Made by a program: the position numbers and the translations under genes. A stretch of 64,000 nt of DNA from Actinoplanes teichomyceticus ATCC 31121. Lineage in GTDB: Bacteria; Actinomycetota; Actinomycetes; Mycobacteriales; Micromonosporaceae. Under the pieces are notes generated by a model. It did not search any database and was not told where the DNA came from. It worked only from the letters and a program-made list of their open reading frames with translations. Shown one piece after another: positions 1 to 8,675 of the stretch (positions are counted from its first letter, which is position 1; every line of letters starts with the position of its first letter). Location of the stretch: assembly GCF_003711105.1 (NCBI RefSeq), contig NZ_CP023865.1:6555001-6619000 (forward strand), read 5' to 3'.

Positions 1-1408
1 GATGGCCCGGTGCCGGCGGGTCGGTGAAGGTCGCCGCCGGCGACTCGGCAGCCGGGTGTTCCCCGGGCAGCACCGTGGCCACCCGCCATCCCCGGCCGGA
101 CGGCCCGGCGACGAGCGAGCCGCCGAGCACCGCGACCCGCTCCCGCATCCCGGTCAGCCCGTGCCCGCCGCCGGGAACGCTTCCCGCACCGCCGTCGCCC
201 GCCGGGGAGACGGACGGCCCGGACCGGCCGTCACGGGGCGCGGATGGAGACGGCCCGGACCGGCCGTCACCCGGCACGGAAGGAGACGGCCCGGACCGGC
301 CGTCACCCGGCACGGAAGGAGACGGCCCGGAGCCGGCAGCGCCCGTCCGGGAGGCAGACGGCGGGGGCGCGGCGTCCGGTACGCCGCCGCCACGCCCGCC
401 GTCGTCGGTGACCGACCAATGCAGCTCGGTCCCGCTCATCGCCACCCGCAGCTGCGCCCGGGCATCCGGCCCGGCGTGCTTGGCCACGTTCGTCAACGCC
501 TCCTGGGTGAGCCGCAGCAGCGCCAACCCGCGGACCGCGTCCAGCCGCGCCACCGCCGGGTCGATCTCGGCCTCCACGATCACTCCGGCCGTCCGGGCGG
601 TCTCCACCGCCCCGTCCAGGGCGGCCGGCAACGCGGACGGGTCGATCGCGGTCAGGGCGGCGTCCCCGCGTACCGCATCGGGGTCTCGCAGGACCGCGAC
701 CAGCCGCCGCAGGTCCGCCAACGCCGCCGTGCCGGTCCGGTGGACGTCGTCGAAGACCTCCGCGGCCCGCGGGTCGAGGTCCGGCAGCACGTGCCGGGCC
801 ACCCCGACCCGCAGCACCATCGACGCGACGTGGTGGGCGACGACGTCGTGCAGTTCCCGGGCGATCGCGCCGCGCTCGTCGGCGCGGGCCGCGCGGTGCT
901 CGGACTCGCGCCGGCGTTGTTCCTCCAGCGCCCGCCGCTCGGCCTGCACGCTCACCTCGCGGGTGGTCCGCACGACGAGGCCGAGCAGGACCGGCAGGCC
1001 GAGGTTGACCGCCAGCCCGATCAGGCTCGGTGTGATCCGGCCGGGCGAGGTGGGCGGGTCGCAGATCAGGTGGACGGCGGCCACGGCGGCGGTCCCGGCC
1101 ACCAGGTGGCGTGTCCGGGGCGCCCAGAGGGCCAGTTCGCCGATCGCCCAGGCGGTGCCGACCTGGTTGATCGTCGCGTCGTCGAGCCGGACCGTCGCGA
1201 CCGCGAAGAGCGTGGTCTGCACCAGCAGGTTGATCGGTTGCCGGCGGTGCAGCAGCAGGGCGGAGGCGAAGGCGAGCGCCGCGAGGGCCCACTGCGGCGG
1301 CGTCGGCGGGCGTCCGGTCTGGCCGACCACGAGCAGGTAGCCCAGGCCGCTGAGGTCCAGCAGCAGCGAGCGCGTGCGGGTGTCTCGCGCGTCGAGGAAC
1401 CGGGACAT
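1..1408 (-). CDS. Sensor histidine kinase, NarL/DesK-type (3' end cut by window edge)
   Basis: Two-component sensor kinase that would autophosphorylate and signal to a LuxR-type response regulator, probably encoded just left of the window. The N-terminal third is hydrophobic with several membrane segments. It is followed by a coiled linker (EEQRRRESEHRAA), a HisKA_3 dimerisation box with ELHDVVAHH (phospho-accepting His), and a HATPase domain with an N-box-like LTQEALTNVAKHA. The G-box end (GHGLTGMRERV) comes after an unusual Gly/Ser/Pro insert built from a 36-bp tandem repeat. The ATG at 1408 is chosen because it lies 5 bp after the upstream gene on the same strand, so the two look co-transcribed. 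No stop is reached before base 1, so the last residues are missing. Family assignment is firm; the signal is unknown. Confidence 0.88.
   Translation of the reverse strand, partial: MSRFLDARDTRTRSLLLDLSGLGYLLVVGQTGRPPTPPQWALAALAFASALLLHRRQPINLLVQTTLFAVATVRLDDATINQVGTAWAIGELALWAPRTRHLVAGTAAVAAVHLICDPPTSPGRITPSLIGLAVNLGLPVLLGLVVRTTREVSVQAERRALEEQRRRESEHRAARADERGAIARELHDVVAHHVASMVLRVGVARHVLPDLDPRAAEVFDDVHRTGTAALADLRRLVAVLRDPDAVRGDAALTAIDPSALPAALDGAVETARTAGVIVEAEIDPAVARLDAVRGLALLRLTQEALTNVAKHAGPDARAQLRVAMSGTELHWSVTDDGGRGGGVPDAAPPPSASRTGAAGSGPSPSVPGDGRSGPSPSVPGDGRSGPSPSAPRDGRSGPSVSPAGDGGAGSVPGGGHGLTGMRERVAVLGGSLVAGPSGRGWRVATVLPGEHPAAESPAATFTDPPAPGH
213..330. repeat. 36-bp in-frame tandem repeat inside the sensor kinase gene
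   Basis: Copies begin at 213, 249, 285 and 321 (the last partial), each starting gacggcccgg. On the coding strand they give a 12-residue unit of the type DGRSGPSPSVPG. The array lies inside the ATPase domain, between the N-box and the final G-box. Confidence 0.9.
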
Positions 1409-1413
1409 GGCGC

Positions 1414-2328
1414 TCAGCGTAGGGCCTGCGGCCGCCGGGACAGGACCGTGGCGATGCCGGCCGCGGTGGCCGCGGCCAGGGCCGCGAACGCGAGGAGGGT
1501 GGCGGCGTCCGGTCGCAGCAGCGGTTGCGCCCGCAGGGCCTGCCAGGTCAGCAGGGGCACCAGTACGCCGTACGCCAGTCCGGCCACCAGCACGAGCCGG
1601 GCCTGGGTCGCGCGGTCCACCCGGTGCCCGGCCCACCTCGCGAGGGCGTAGGCGAGCACCGGCAGCACCTGCAGCGCGTGCAGCCCGACGAAGTGCCCGA
1701 TCCGCAGGTCGCCGCCGGTGGTGCTCCACCCGGTGAGCGGCATCCCGGGGCCGCCGTCCGGCACGCCGACGCTGTGCGCCCCGACGATCCCCGCGACGCC
1801 GGTCCGCCGCATGGTCATCGGGACCGCGGCCAGCATGCCCAGCAGGCAGATGAGCAGCCCGAGCCGGATGGCGTACGCGGCGGCCCGGTCCGGGATCCGC
1901 CGGCGCAGCGCGGTCACCGCGATCAGCAGGTGCGCCACGGACAGCACCATGACGGACATGCCCATGGCCGACCAGAGCGCCGCGTCGAGCGGCGTGGTCT
2001 GGTTGTAGTGGCTGGTGGTGCCGCGGGCGGCCTGGACCACGATGATCGCCAGTTCGATCACCGAGGCGCCGACGACGGTCGTCGCGGCCCGGCCGGCGAG
2101 CCGGCCCGGGCGCGGCAGCACGGACAGCAGCCAGTCCAGGGTCCAGGCGTAGAGGGCGAACGAGACGGCGAATTTGAACGGCTTGAGCCAAATCGGCGCC
2201 CCGGTCAGGACGCGTGGGTCGGTGGCCAGGCCGATGGCGGTGATGCCGGCCAGCGCGAGCGACGCCCAGGTCAGCGCGATCAGCGGCCGGCGCCGGCGAG
2301 GCGGTGCGGAGACTTCGACGGTGGTCAT
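1414..2328 (-). CDS. Polytopic membrane protein of unknown function
   Basis: About 304 residues with roughly seven to eight hydrophobic segments (for example LIALTWASLALAGITAIGL, FKFAVSFALYAWTLDWLL, VLSVAHLLIAVTAL, LLICLLGMLAAV, LLAFAALAAATAAGIATVL). I recognise no catalytic motif. The chosen ATG at 2328 begins MTTVEVSAPPRRRRPL, a basic tail just before the first membrane segment. An in-frame start lies further upstream at 2436 but would add a low-complexity Arg-rich leader. It ends 5 bp before the sensor kinase on the same strand, so it may be an accessory or sensory partner of that kinase (inference). Confidence 0.75.
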   Translation of the reverse strand: MTTVEVSAPPRRRRPLIALTWASLALAGITAIGLATDPRVLTGAPIWLKPFKFAVSFALYAWTLDWLLSVLPRPGRLAGRAATTVVGASVIELAIIVVQAARGTTSHYNQTTPLDAALWSAMGMSVMVLSVAHLLIAVTALRRRIPDRAAAYAIRLGLLICLLGMLAAVPMTMRRTGVAGIVGAHSVGVPDGGPGMPLTGWSTTGGDLRIGHFVGLHALQVLPVLAYALARWAGHRVDRATQARLVLVAGLAYGVLVPLLTWQALRAQPLLRPDAATLLAFAALAAATAAGIATVLSRRPQALR

Positions 2329-2498
2329 GTGGTCAGGTTCGCGGGCCACGGGCTGCGGATCGCCCGTCCGCCGGCCGGAGCGGTGGCCACCGGTCGGGGG
2401 CCGTCTCCTCCCGGGGTAGGAGGCGGCGCGGCGCACGGTGGCGGTGGCGCACCGCCCGGCCGCGGCTCGCGGTGACGCGGCGTGGCTAGGCTCGGGCG

Positions 2499-3065
2499 AT
2501 GAACACGGCCGGGTTGGTGCTCGCGGCCGGTGCGGGGCGCCGGTTCGGGATGCCGAAGGCGCTGGTCCCGTACCGGAACGGGGTGCTGGTGCAGCATGCG
2601 GCCGGGACCCTGCGCCGGGCCGGATGCGCCCGGACCGTGGTGGTTCTCGGCGCGCGCGCCGCGGACGTGGTCGAGGCCGCGCCGGATCTGCCGGAGACCG
2701 TGCTGAACCCGGACTGGCCGACCGGTATGGGTTCGTCGCTGCGCGCCGGCCTGGCCGCGCTGGCCGCCGACGACAGCGTGGACGCGGCCGTGGTCCTGCT
2801 GGTCGACATGCCCGGGATCAGCGCCGAGGCGGTCCGCCGGATCACCGTGCACGCCGCGCCGGACGCGCTGGTGATGGGCGGCTACGGCGGCCGGCGCGGC
2901 CATCCGGTGCTGCTCGGGCGGGCGCACTGGCGCGGCGTCGCCGCGAGCGCGACGGGTGATCGCGGCGCCCGGGATTACCTGCGGTCCCGCGCGGTAATGG
3001 TGGTGGATGTCGGCGATGTCGCCGACGACACCGATCTGGACCGCCCGGGGGACCTCGATGCGTGA
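2499..3065 (+). CDS. MobA-like NTP transferase (MocA-type molybdenum cofactor cytidylyltransferase family)
   Basis: The family transfers a nucleotide onto molybdopterin to make the dinucleotide cofactor used by xanthine dehydrogenase or CO dehydrogenase enzymes. The 188-residue length is typical. The N-terminal nucleotide-binding loop LAAGAGRRFGMPKAL (residues 8-22), the NPDWPTGMGSSLRAGL segment (70-85) and the metal-binding LLVDMPG (Asp103) are all present. The reading frame overlaps the xdhC-like gene by 8 bp, the usual pairing for insertion of molybdenum cofactor. No oxidoreductase subunits lie in the window, so the client enzyme must be elsewhere. A different nucleotidyltransferase specificity cannot be excluded. 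Confidence 0.85.
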   Translation: MNTAGLVLAAGAGRRFGMPKALVPYRNGVLVQHAAGTLRRAGCARTVVVLGARAADVVEAAPDLPETVLNPDWPTGMGSSLRAGLAALAADDSVDAAVVLLVDMPGISAEAVRRITVHAAPDALVMGGYGGRRGHPVLLGRAHWRGVAASATGDRGARDYLRSRAVMVVDVGDVADDTDLDRPGDLDA

Positions 3066-4089
3066 CGTGCTGGCCGATCTGCTGCGCTGGTGGTCGGCCG
3101 GCGAGCCGGCCGGTCTGGCCACGGTCACCGCGACCTGGTCGAGCGCGCCCCGCCCGCCCGGCGCGGCGATGGCCGTCGGGCCGGACGGCGTGGCGGTCGG
3201 CAGCGTCTCCGGCGGGTGCGTGGAGGCCGCCGTCCACGACCTGTGCCTGGAGGTGGCCGAGACCGGGCGCAGCCGGGTCGCCCGGTTCGGCGTCGCCGAC
3301 GAGCTGGCCGTCGGGGTCGGGCTGACCTGCGGCGGAACGGTCGAGCTGGCGGTCGCCCGGGTGGACCGCGAGTCGTTTCCGCGGCTGCCGCAGCTGGTGG
3401 CGGCGGTGGAGGCGGGCGAGCCGGTCGCGCTCGTGGTGGCCGGCGCGGCCGGGTTCGACGTCGTGACGGCGGCGACCGGGGATCCGGCGGCGCGGCGGAT
3501 GCTCGCCGAGGGGCGTACCGGGCTGCTGCCGGACGGCCGGATGGTGGTGTCGTTCGGGCCGGCGCCGCGGATGCTGGTGTTCGGCGCCACCGAGCACGCG
3601 GCCGCGGTGGCGCGGATCGGCGGGTTCCTCGGTTACCGGGTGACCGTCTGCGACGCGCGGCCGGTGTTCGCCACCGCGCGGCGGCTCCCCGGCGCGGACG
3701 AGGTGGTGGTGGACTGGCCGCACCGGTACCTGGCCGCCGAGGCGGAGGCGGGGCGGATCGACGGCCGTACGGTGGTGTGCGTGCTCACCCACGACCCGAA
3801 GTTCGACGTGCCGGCGCTGGAGCTGGCGCTGCGCCTGGAGGTGGGTTTCGTCGGCGCGATGGGTTCCCGGCGCACGCACGAGGACCGCCTGCGGCGGCTG
3901 CGCGAGGCCGGGCTGGGCGAGGCCGAGCTGGGCCGGCTCAGCTCGCCGATCGGGCTGGACCTGGGCGCGCGCAGTCCCGAGGAGACCGCGGTGAGCATCG
4001 CGGCGGAGATCGTCGCGCGGCGGCACGGCGGCTCCGGCGCGCCGCTCTCCGGGCTGTCCGGACCGGTCCACGCCACTCACCGCGAGTAG
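3058..4089 (+). CDS. XdhC/CoxI family molybdenum-enzyme maturation protein
   Basis: XdhC-type chaperones bind the molybdenum cofactor, promote its sulfuration and deliver it to xanthine or CO dehydrogenase. The protein has about 343 residues. The N-terminal XdhC_CoxI domain includes the conserved GSVSGGCVEAAVHD and LTCGGTVEL segments. The C-terminal Rossmann-like XdhC_C domain includes LVFGATEHAAAVARIGGFLGY and the closing FVGAMGSRRTHEDR. The start at 3058 (MRDVLADLL) is chosen because it overlaps the end of the MocA-like gene and begins the domain directly. The pair is evidently one transcription unit. Confidence 0.9.
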   Translation: MRDVLADLLRWWSAGEPAGLATVTATWSSAPRPPGAAMAVGPDGVAVGSVSGGCVEAAVHDLCLEVAETGRSRVARFGVADELAVGVGLTCGGTVELAVARVDRESFPRLPQLVAAVEAGEPVALVVAGAAGFDVVTAATGDPAARRMLAEGRTGLLPDGRMVVSFGPAPRMLVFGATEHAAAVARIGGFLGYRVTVCDARPVFATARRLPGADEVVVDWPHRYLAAEAEAGRIDGRTVVCVLTHDPKFDVPALELALRLEVGFVGAMGSRRTHEDRLRRLREAGLGEAELGRLSSPIGLDLGARSPEETAVSIAAEIVARRHGGSGAPLSGLSGPVHATHRE

Positions 4090-4213
4090 TCGGACAGTCG
4101 CGCAAAAAAATTCTGCGGGCCGGAGCAACCTTTCCGGTCCGGGCACCCACTTGGTCTATGACAGCGTTATTCGTAATTGCATTCCGGGATGCTTTCTTAA
4201 TTGATTCGGAGAG

Positions 4214-4243
4214 TTGACAGGAGCCATTTCCGCCAAGCAGGAT
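4214..4243 (+). promoter_or_regulatory. Possible promoter of the pectate lyase gene
   Basis: TTGACA at 4214-4219 and CAGGAT at 4238-4243 are separated by 18 bp, close to the actinobacterial TTGACR-N18-TAGRRT pattern. They lie in a 200-bp, locally AT-richer gap (4090-4290) before the pectate lyase. A GAGGAAG ribosome site at about 4277-4283 then precedes the GTG start. The -10 match is imperfect. Confidence 0.4.
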
Positions 4244-4290
4244 CACTCCCGTTCCCCCCTCATCCCCACTTCATTTGAGGAAGGCTTCGC

Positions 4291-5094
4291 GTGTTCAACA
4301 ATCTGCGGAAGCGGTGGCGTACCGGGCTGGTGGCGATCACGGCGCTCGGGCTGGGTATCGGCGCGATCGTCTACACGCAGGGCGCCTCGGCGGCGACCTG
4401 GCCGAGCGCCACCGGCACGGTCAAGCTGACCGCCACCAAGGCGGTCTCCGGCACCCTGGACGGGGGCCTCAAGCGCTACTACGGCAGCGGCGCGCTGGGC
4501 GGCGACTCGCAGGACGAGGGCCAGGACCCGCTGTTCACCCTGGCCGACGGCGCCACCCTGAAGAACGTCATCATCGGCTCCCCGGCCGCCGACGGCGTGC
4601 ACTGCCTCGGCTCGTGCACCCTCACCAACGTGTGGTGGGAGAACGTCGGCGAGGACGCCGCGACCTTCAAGGGCGGCTCGAACGCGACCTACACGGTCAG
4701 CGGCGGCGGGGCCAAGGGCGCCGACGACAAGGTCTTCCAGCACAACGGCGGCGGCACGCTGACCATCAAGAACTTCGCGGTGGACGACTTCGGCAAGCTG
4801 TACCGCTCGTGCGGCAACTGCAAGACCCAGTACAAGCGCACGGTCGTGGTCAACGGCCTCACCGCCACGTATCCCGGCTCGTCGCTGGTCGGCATCAACG
4901 CGAACTTCGGCGACACCGCCACGCTCAGCAACATCACGATCCTGAACGACAGCAGCAGGAAGATCGCCGTCTGCGTCACCTACCGGGGCAACAAGACCGG
5001 CGCCGAGCCCACCAAGCTGGCCACCTACAAGGGCAGCACCGGCGGGGACGGCACCTCCTGCAAGTTCACCAAGGCCAACGTCACCTACAAGTGA
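4291..5094 (+). CDS. Secreted pectate lyase, PL3 family
   Basis: Extracellular lyase that would cleave polygalacturonate by beta-elimination. The GTG start at 4291 has a GAGGAAG ribosome site about 8 bp upstream. A signal peptide follows: basic MFNNLRKRWR, a hydrophobic stretch through LGIGAIVY, and an ASAA cleavage region near residue 36. The mature part is a short right-handed beta-helix of about 230 residues with family features: GDSQDEGQDPLF, DGVHCLGSCTLTNVWWENV, KVFQHNGGGTLTI and KLYRSCGNC. Paired cysteines suggest an oxidising, extracellular location. It ends convergently, overlapping the HAD gene by 10 bp. The kdgK-eda pair some 5 kb away would handle the downstream product KDG (inference). 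Confidence 0.9.
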   Translation: MFNNLRKRWRTGLVAITALGLGIGAIVYTQGASAATWPSATGTVKLTATKAVSGTLDGGLKRYYGSGALGGDSQDEGQDPLFTLADGATLKNVIIGSPAADGVHCLGSCTLTNVWWENVGEDAATFKGGSNATYTVSGGGAKGADDKVFQHNGGGTLTIKNFAVDDFGKLYRSCGNCKTQYKRTVVVNGLTATYPGSSLVGINANFGDTATLSNITILNDSSRKIAVCVTYRGNKTGAEPTKLATYKGSTGGDGTSCKFTKANVTYK

Positions 5095-5747
5095 CCGGCC
5101 AGCTCACGCAGTGAGCCGATGCGGTGCGGTTCGTCGTACGGCCCGGTCCCCCACCGGTCCAGGTGAACCGCCCGCAGCCCGGCGGCCCGCGCCGCCCGCA
5201 CGTCGAGATCATGCCTGTCCCCCACACTGAGCGCCTCCCCGGGCCTCAGTCCCCAGCGGGCGAGCGCCCCGCGGAACGCGCCCGGATCGGGCTTGGCCAT
5301 CCCCAGATCGTCGGGAGTCCACACCGGCCCCAGATCGGCCAGGCCCATCCGGGCCAGTTTCGCTCGCTGCTGCACGGCCGAGCCGTTGGTCAGCACGGCC
5401 ACCCGCAGACCGGCGCCCGCCACCGCGGCCAGCGCCACGGGCACGTCGTCGAAGGCGCGGTAGGCGTTGCGGTACTCGGTCAGGAAGCCGGCGTGGATCT
5501 CGTCGAGCCGTTCCGGGGCGTACCGGAAACCGAAATCGCGCAGCCGCCGCCGGCGCTGTTCCCGGAAATCGATCTCGCGCCGCCGCCAGGCGGCCAGATG
5601 CGTTTCGGCGATCTCGTTCCAGCGCGCGATCGTCGCCGGGTCGGCGACCATTCCGACGGTCGGCAGCCAGGCCGTCAGCGCGGCGACCACCGCCCCGTCG
5701 TGGTCACCGAGCGTGCCGTCGAGGTCGAAGAGAACGCCGCGCAACAT
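5085..5747 (-). CDS. HAD-family hydrolase (haloacid dehalogenase-like phosphatase)
   Basis: A 220-residue HAD phosphatase. Motif I is FDLDGTLGD (nucleophile Asp8 and general acid/base Asp10), motif II is VLTNGS, the conserved Lys lies in AKLARMG, and motif III/IV is VGDRHDLDVRAARAAGLRAV. A helical cap lies between motifs I and II, as in the phosphoglycolate phosphatase-like subfamily. The ATG at 5747 shares its A with the TGA of the upstream GlxA-type regulator (TGATG), so translation is coupled. A GTG three bases earlier is the alternative start. The substrate is not predictable from sequence. Confidence 0.87.
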   Translation of the reverse strand: MLRGVLFDLDGTLGDHDGAVVAALTAWLPTVGMVADPATIARWNEIAETHLAAWRRREIDFREQRRRRLRDFGFRYAPERLDEIHAGFLTEYRNAYRAFDDVPVALAAVAGAGLRVAVLTNGSAVQQRAKLARMGLADLGPVWTPDDLGMAKPDPGAFRGALARWGLRPGEALSVGDRHDLDVRAARAAGLRAVHLDRWGTGPYDEPHRIGSLRELAGHL

Positions 5748-6643
5748 CACGCCGGGAGAGTAGCCGCCCGGGACCGCAGGCGCCGCAGCATTCTCGCGTC
5801 GCCGAACCCGACCGCGCGGGCCGCCGCCTCCACCGTGGACCCGTGCCCGATCAGGTACTCCGCCCGCTCCACCCGCAGCAGCTGCTGGTACTGCAGCGGG
5901 GTGCGCCCGGTCGCGGCGGTGAACAGCCGGGTCAGGGTACGTTCGCTGACCCCCGCCCCGGCGGCCAGCCCGGCCAGCCGCAACGGGCCGTCGAACGACG
6001 CGTCGATCCGATCCTGCACCCGGTGCACCACGTCACTGAGGTGCGCCCGGTGCCGCAGCATCACCCCGGCCTGCTGCTCGTCGCCGTTGCGCCGGGCGTA
6101 GACCACCATCTCCCGGGCCACCCGGGCGGCCACCGCCGGGCCGTGCCGCAACGCCACCAGGTGCAACGCCAGATCGATGCCGCTGGCGATGCCCGCCGAG
6201 GTGACCACCCGGTCGTCGCTGACGTACAGGACGTCGCGGATCACCGACGACCGCGGATAGCTGCGGGCCAGCAGGTCCTGCAGGTCGTGGTGGGTGGTGC
6301 AGCGGCGGCCGTCGAGCAGACCGGCCCGGCCGAGCGCGTCCGCGCCGGCGCAGACGCTGGCCACGGTGCCGCCGGCGGCGTGGTGATCGGCGATCCGGCG
6401 CAGCGTGCCGGTCCGGAAGAAGCCGTGGCCCGCACTCCACCCCGGGACGACCACGAGATCGTCCGGGGTCAGCGCGGGCCACTCCAGGTCGGCGTGCAGC
6501 ACCACGCCCTGCCAGGTGGGCACGGTCGCCGACTCGGCGACGTAGCGCAGGGTGTAGCCGGGCGCGGTGGAGAACACCTGGGCCGGGCCGGCCAGGTCCA
6601 GCAGGTGCACCTGCGGGGTGAGGACGAAGACCACCACGCTCAC
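5747..6643 (-). CDS. GlxA-type transcriptional regulator (DJ-1/PfpI domain plus AraC HTH)
   Basis: About 298 residues. The N-terminal half is a DJ-1/PfpI-like glutamine amidotransferase-fold domain (VFVLTPQVHLLDLAGPAQVF, then SVCAGADALGRAGLLDGRR around the elbow cysteine). The C-terminal half is an AraC-type double helix-turn-helix (LAGLAAGAGVSERTLTRLF and AARAVGFGDARMLRR). The GTG at 6643 was chosen because it lies 8 bp after the isochorismatase stop and begins the first beta strand; upstream sequence in this frame only mirrors the isochorismatase gene. It probably controls this three-gene operon, perhaps sensing a small-molecule ligand through the DJ-1 domain. Confidence 0.88.
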   Translation of the reverse strand: MSVVVFVLTPQVHLLDLAGPAQVFSTAPGYTLRYVAESATVPTWQGVVLHADLEWPALTPDDLVVVPGWSAGHGFFRTGTLRRIADHHAAGGTVASVCAGADALGRAGLLDGRRCTTHHDLQDLLARSYPRSSVIRDVLYVSDDRVVTSAGIASGIDLALHLVALRHGPAVAARVAREMVVYARRNGDEQQAGVMLRHRAHLSDVVHRVQDRIDASFDGPLRLAGLAAGAGVSERTLTRLFTAATGRTPLQYQQLLRVERAEYLIGHGSTVEAAARAVGFGDARMLRRLRSRAATLPA

Positions 6644-6651
6644 GATCCGCC

Positions 6652-7236
6652 TCAGCCCTTCTCGACCTCCGCCACGGTACGGATGGTGGCGAACCGGCCG
6701 GCCAGGGCGTACTCCGTGCGGGCCACCACGTCCGCGGCGGACAGCGTACGCGGATCGGCCAGCAACTCCTCGACGCTCCGGTCGCGCGGGGCGTCGCGGT
6801 GCGGGATCGGGAACGTGGCGGTCGCCTCCGTGACGAAGGTGACGTCGTAGCCGAGGTCGGACGCGAACCGGGCGGTCGTCTCGACGCACTGCTCGGTCCG
6901 CAGGCCGCACACCGTCACCCCGCGCACCCCGGCGACGGTCAGGCGGTGCTGCAGATCGGTGGTGGTGAACGCGTTGTGCACGGTCTTGGTCAGCACCGGC
7001 TCGCCGGCGGCCGGGGTGAGCTCGTCCATCACCCGGACGAAGCCGCGGGCCGGGTCGAAGGTGTCGCCGGTGCCGGGCTCGGCGTGCAGTACCCAGACGA
7101 CCAGCCGGCCCGCCGCGCGGGCGGCGTCCACCAGCCGTCGCACGTTCGCGATCACCTCGGGGTTGTCGACGGCCCGCCACAGCGGGCGGGCCCGGAACGA
7201 CTCCTGGACATCGATGACAAGCAGCGCTTCGGTCAT
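6652..7236 (-). CDS. Isochorismatase-family cysteine hydrolase
   Basis: 194 residues with the family's catalytic triad visible: Asp9 (LLVIDVQESF), Lys84 (VLTKTVHNAF) and Cys117 (GLRTEQCVETTAR), the last followed by the usual DLGYDVTFVTEA strand. Members hydrolyse isochorismate, nicotinamide, N-carbamoylsarcosine, ureas or related amides. It is the first gene of an apparent operon with the GlxA-type regulator and the HAD phosphatase. The DJ-1-AraC neighbour is a frequent partner of this family. The true substrate is unknown. Confidence 0.9.
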   Translation of the reverse strand: MTEALLVIDVQESFRARPLWRAVDNPEVIANVRRLVDAARAAGRLVVWVLHAEPGTGDTFDPARGFVRVMDELTPAAGEPVLTKTVHNAFTTTDLQHRLTVAGVRGVTVCGLRTEQCVETTARFASDLGYDVTFVTEATATFPIPHRDAPRDRSVEELLADPRTLSAADVVARTEYALAGRFATIRTVAEVEKG

Positions 7237-7357
7237 GTCCCCATCGAACGCGTCCCGGGCCGGCCGGAACAGGCATCATCCGGCCCGCTGCCGGAACGAT
7301 CCGGTCACCGTGGCCCGCCGCCCGGTCGGGGCCGGGAGCGCAGCCGCGGAGCCGGCG

Positions 7358-8614
7358 TCAGCGCCGGCTCGCGCGCCGCGCCGAACGCCGCAGCGCCCGC
7401 TCGACGAGCCGGTCCACCTCGGCCCGCTGCGGCTCGCCCGGAGTCACCATCGATCCCCAGCCCTGCGCCGCGTAGACCGGGTGCGGGAACCAGCGGCCGG
7501 CGGCGGCGAAGTCGATGCCGTCGCGGTGGGCCGCGAACTCTTCCGGACCGTACCCGAACAGCTCGCGGAACCCGGCGCGGCCCAGCTCCACGTTGAGCCG
7601 GAAGACGCCGGGCCGGTCCAGGCCGGAGCGCTCGTCGAAGCCGGGCACGTCCTGCACGACGATCGTGGCGAACGGGCGCATCCGCTCCGCACCGGCGAAG
7701 TAGAACCGGTCGCCCCAGCTTTGCTCCGGCGCCCCGGTGTCCGGGCCGGCGATCAGCTCGGACACCCCGGGCAGGCGCCGGATCCGTTCGGCGAGCGCAT
7801 CCACCGGGTCCGGCGTCATCGGCGGGACGTGCAGGATCGCGTCGCAGCCGGCCACCGTCTCCGCGTCGAGCGGGGACCGGCCCCGCTCGGCGGGCACGCC
7901 GGTGCGCACGCGCGGCGCGCCGCCCAGCACGCGGGGCAGCCGGGCGGCGTCGAACAGCGCCGGCTCGGCGGGCGACGCGGCGGTCAGCCGGCCCTCGAAC
8001 GTGAAGGCGGCCGCACCGTCGTCGAGACTGCCCAGGATCACCGCGTACCGCCCGGCCAGCACCTCGCCCAGGATCGCGCCGGGGCCGGGGCACCGCAGAG
8101 GGGTGCCGGCCGGCGAGCGGCGGCCCGGGTCGCGTCGCAGGCGCCGGTTGTGCGCGAAGACCAGCGTCGGGCCACGGCCGGCCTCGGCGGCGGCGATGTC
8201 CACCAGGTTCGCGGCCATCAGGGCGTCCCGGACCCCGACCATCCCCGCGCCGGGCGCCGGATCGGCGGCGGGCGGCGCTGCCGGCGGGGCGAAGCCGTGG
8301 AAGGTGAGCCGCTCGGCGGCCGGCAGGCCGGCATTGTGGGTACGCATCCACGCGATCAGCTCGCGGTCGGCCGGCAGCGCGCCCGGGCCGTGACCGAAGC
8401 CGTCCCCGGGCGGGGGCGCGCCGCCGGCGACATGGTCGTCGACCGCCAGCGCGGCGGTCCGGTCGGACTCCACGGCGATCGACCGGAAGCCGGCCGCGAC
8501 CAGCTCCTGGAAGACGCGGTTGCGCAGCAGCCGGAACGCCGGCTCGGCATGGCCGGGCTCACCGAGGGCGAGCAGTCGCGGCGTGCCGTGCGCCGCAAGG
8601 AAAGCGGAAAGCAT
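7358..8614 (-). CDS. Erythromycin esterase-like / DUF6194 fusion protein
   Basis: About 418 residues joining two domains. The N-terminal part has the erythromycin-esterase fold signature (RLLALGEPGHAEPAF, FRSIAVESD, AWMRTHNAG, LTFHGFAPP, TLVFAHNRRL). The C-terminal roughly 150 residues look like DUF6194 (SWGDRFYFAGAERMRPFATI, DVPGFDERSGLDRPGVFRLN, FPHPVYAAQGWGSM). The ATG at 8614 has GAGG just upstream and begins the esterase fold. An ATG at 8677 would overlap the divergent MerR-type gene. The family can open macrolide rings, but many members do not, and some expected catalytic histidines are hard to place. The divergent regulator probably controls it. Confidence 0.75.
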   Translation of the reverse strand: MLSAFLAAHGTPRLLALGEPGHAEPAFRLLRNRVFQELVAAGFRSIAVESDRTAALAVDDHVAGGAPPPGDGFGHGPGALPADRELIAWMRTHNAGLPAAERLTFHGFAPPAAPPAADPAPGAGMVGVRDALMAANLVDIAAAEAGRGPTLVFAHNRRLRRDPGRRSPAGTPLRCPGPGAILGEVLAGRYAVILGSLDDGAAAFTFEGRLTAASPAEPALFDAARLPRVLGGAPRVRTGVPAERGRSPLDAETVAGCDAILHVPPMTPDPVDALAERIRRLPGVSELIAGPDTGAPEQSWGDRFYFAGAERMRPFATIVVQDVPGFDERSGLDRPGVFRLNVELGRAGFRELFGYGPEEFAAHRDGIDFAAAGRWFPHPVYAAQGWGSMVTPGEPQRAEVDRLVERALRRSARRASRR

Positions 8615-8675
8615 GACCTCGACCGTATCGTTGAACCGCCCTGTGAAAGTTGTGCCGAGGAGTGGCTGGACATAC

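Noticed and set aside
5753..7279. Isochorismatase and GlxA regulator as one fused 510-residue protein
   Set aside because: The upstream part of that frame is out of frame with the true isochorismatase and Arg/Gly-rich; the GTG at 6643 gives a complete regulator.
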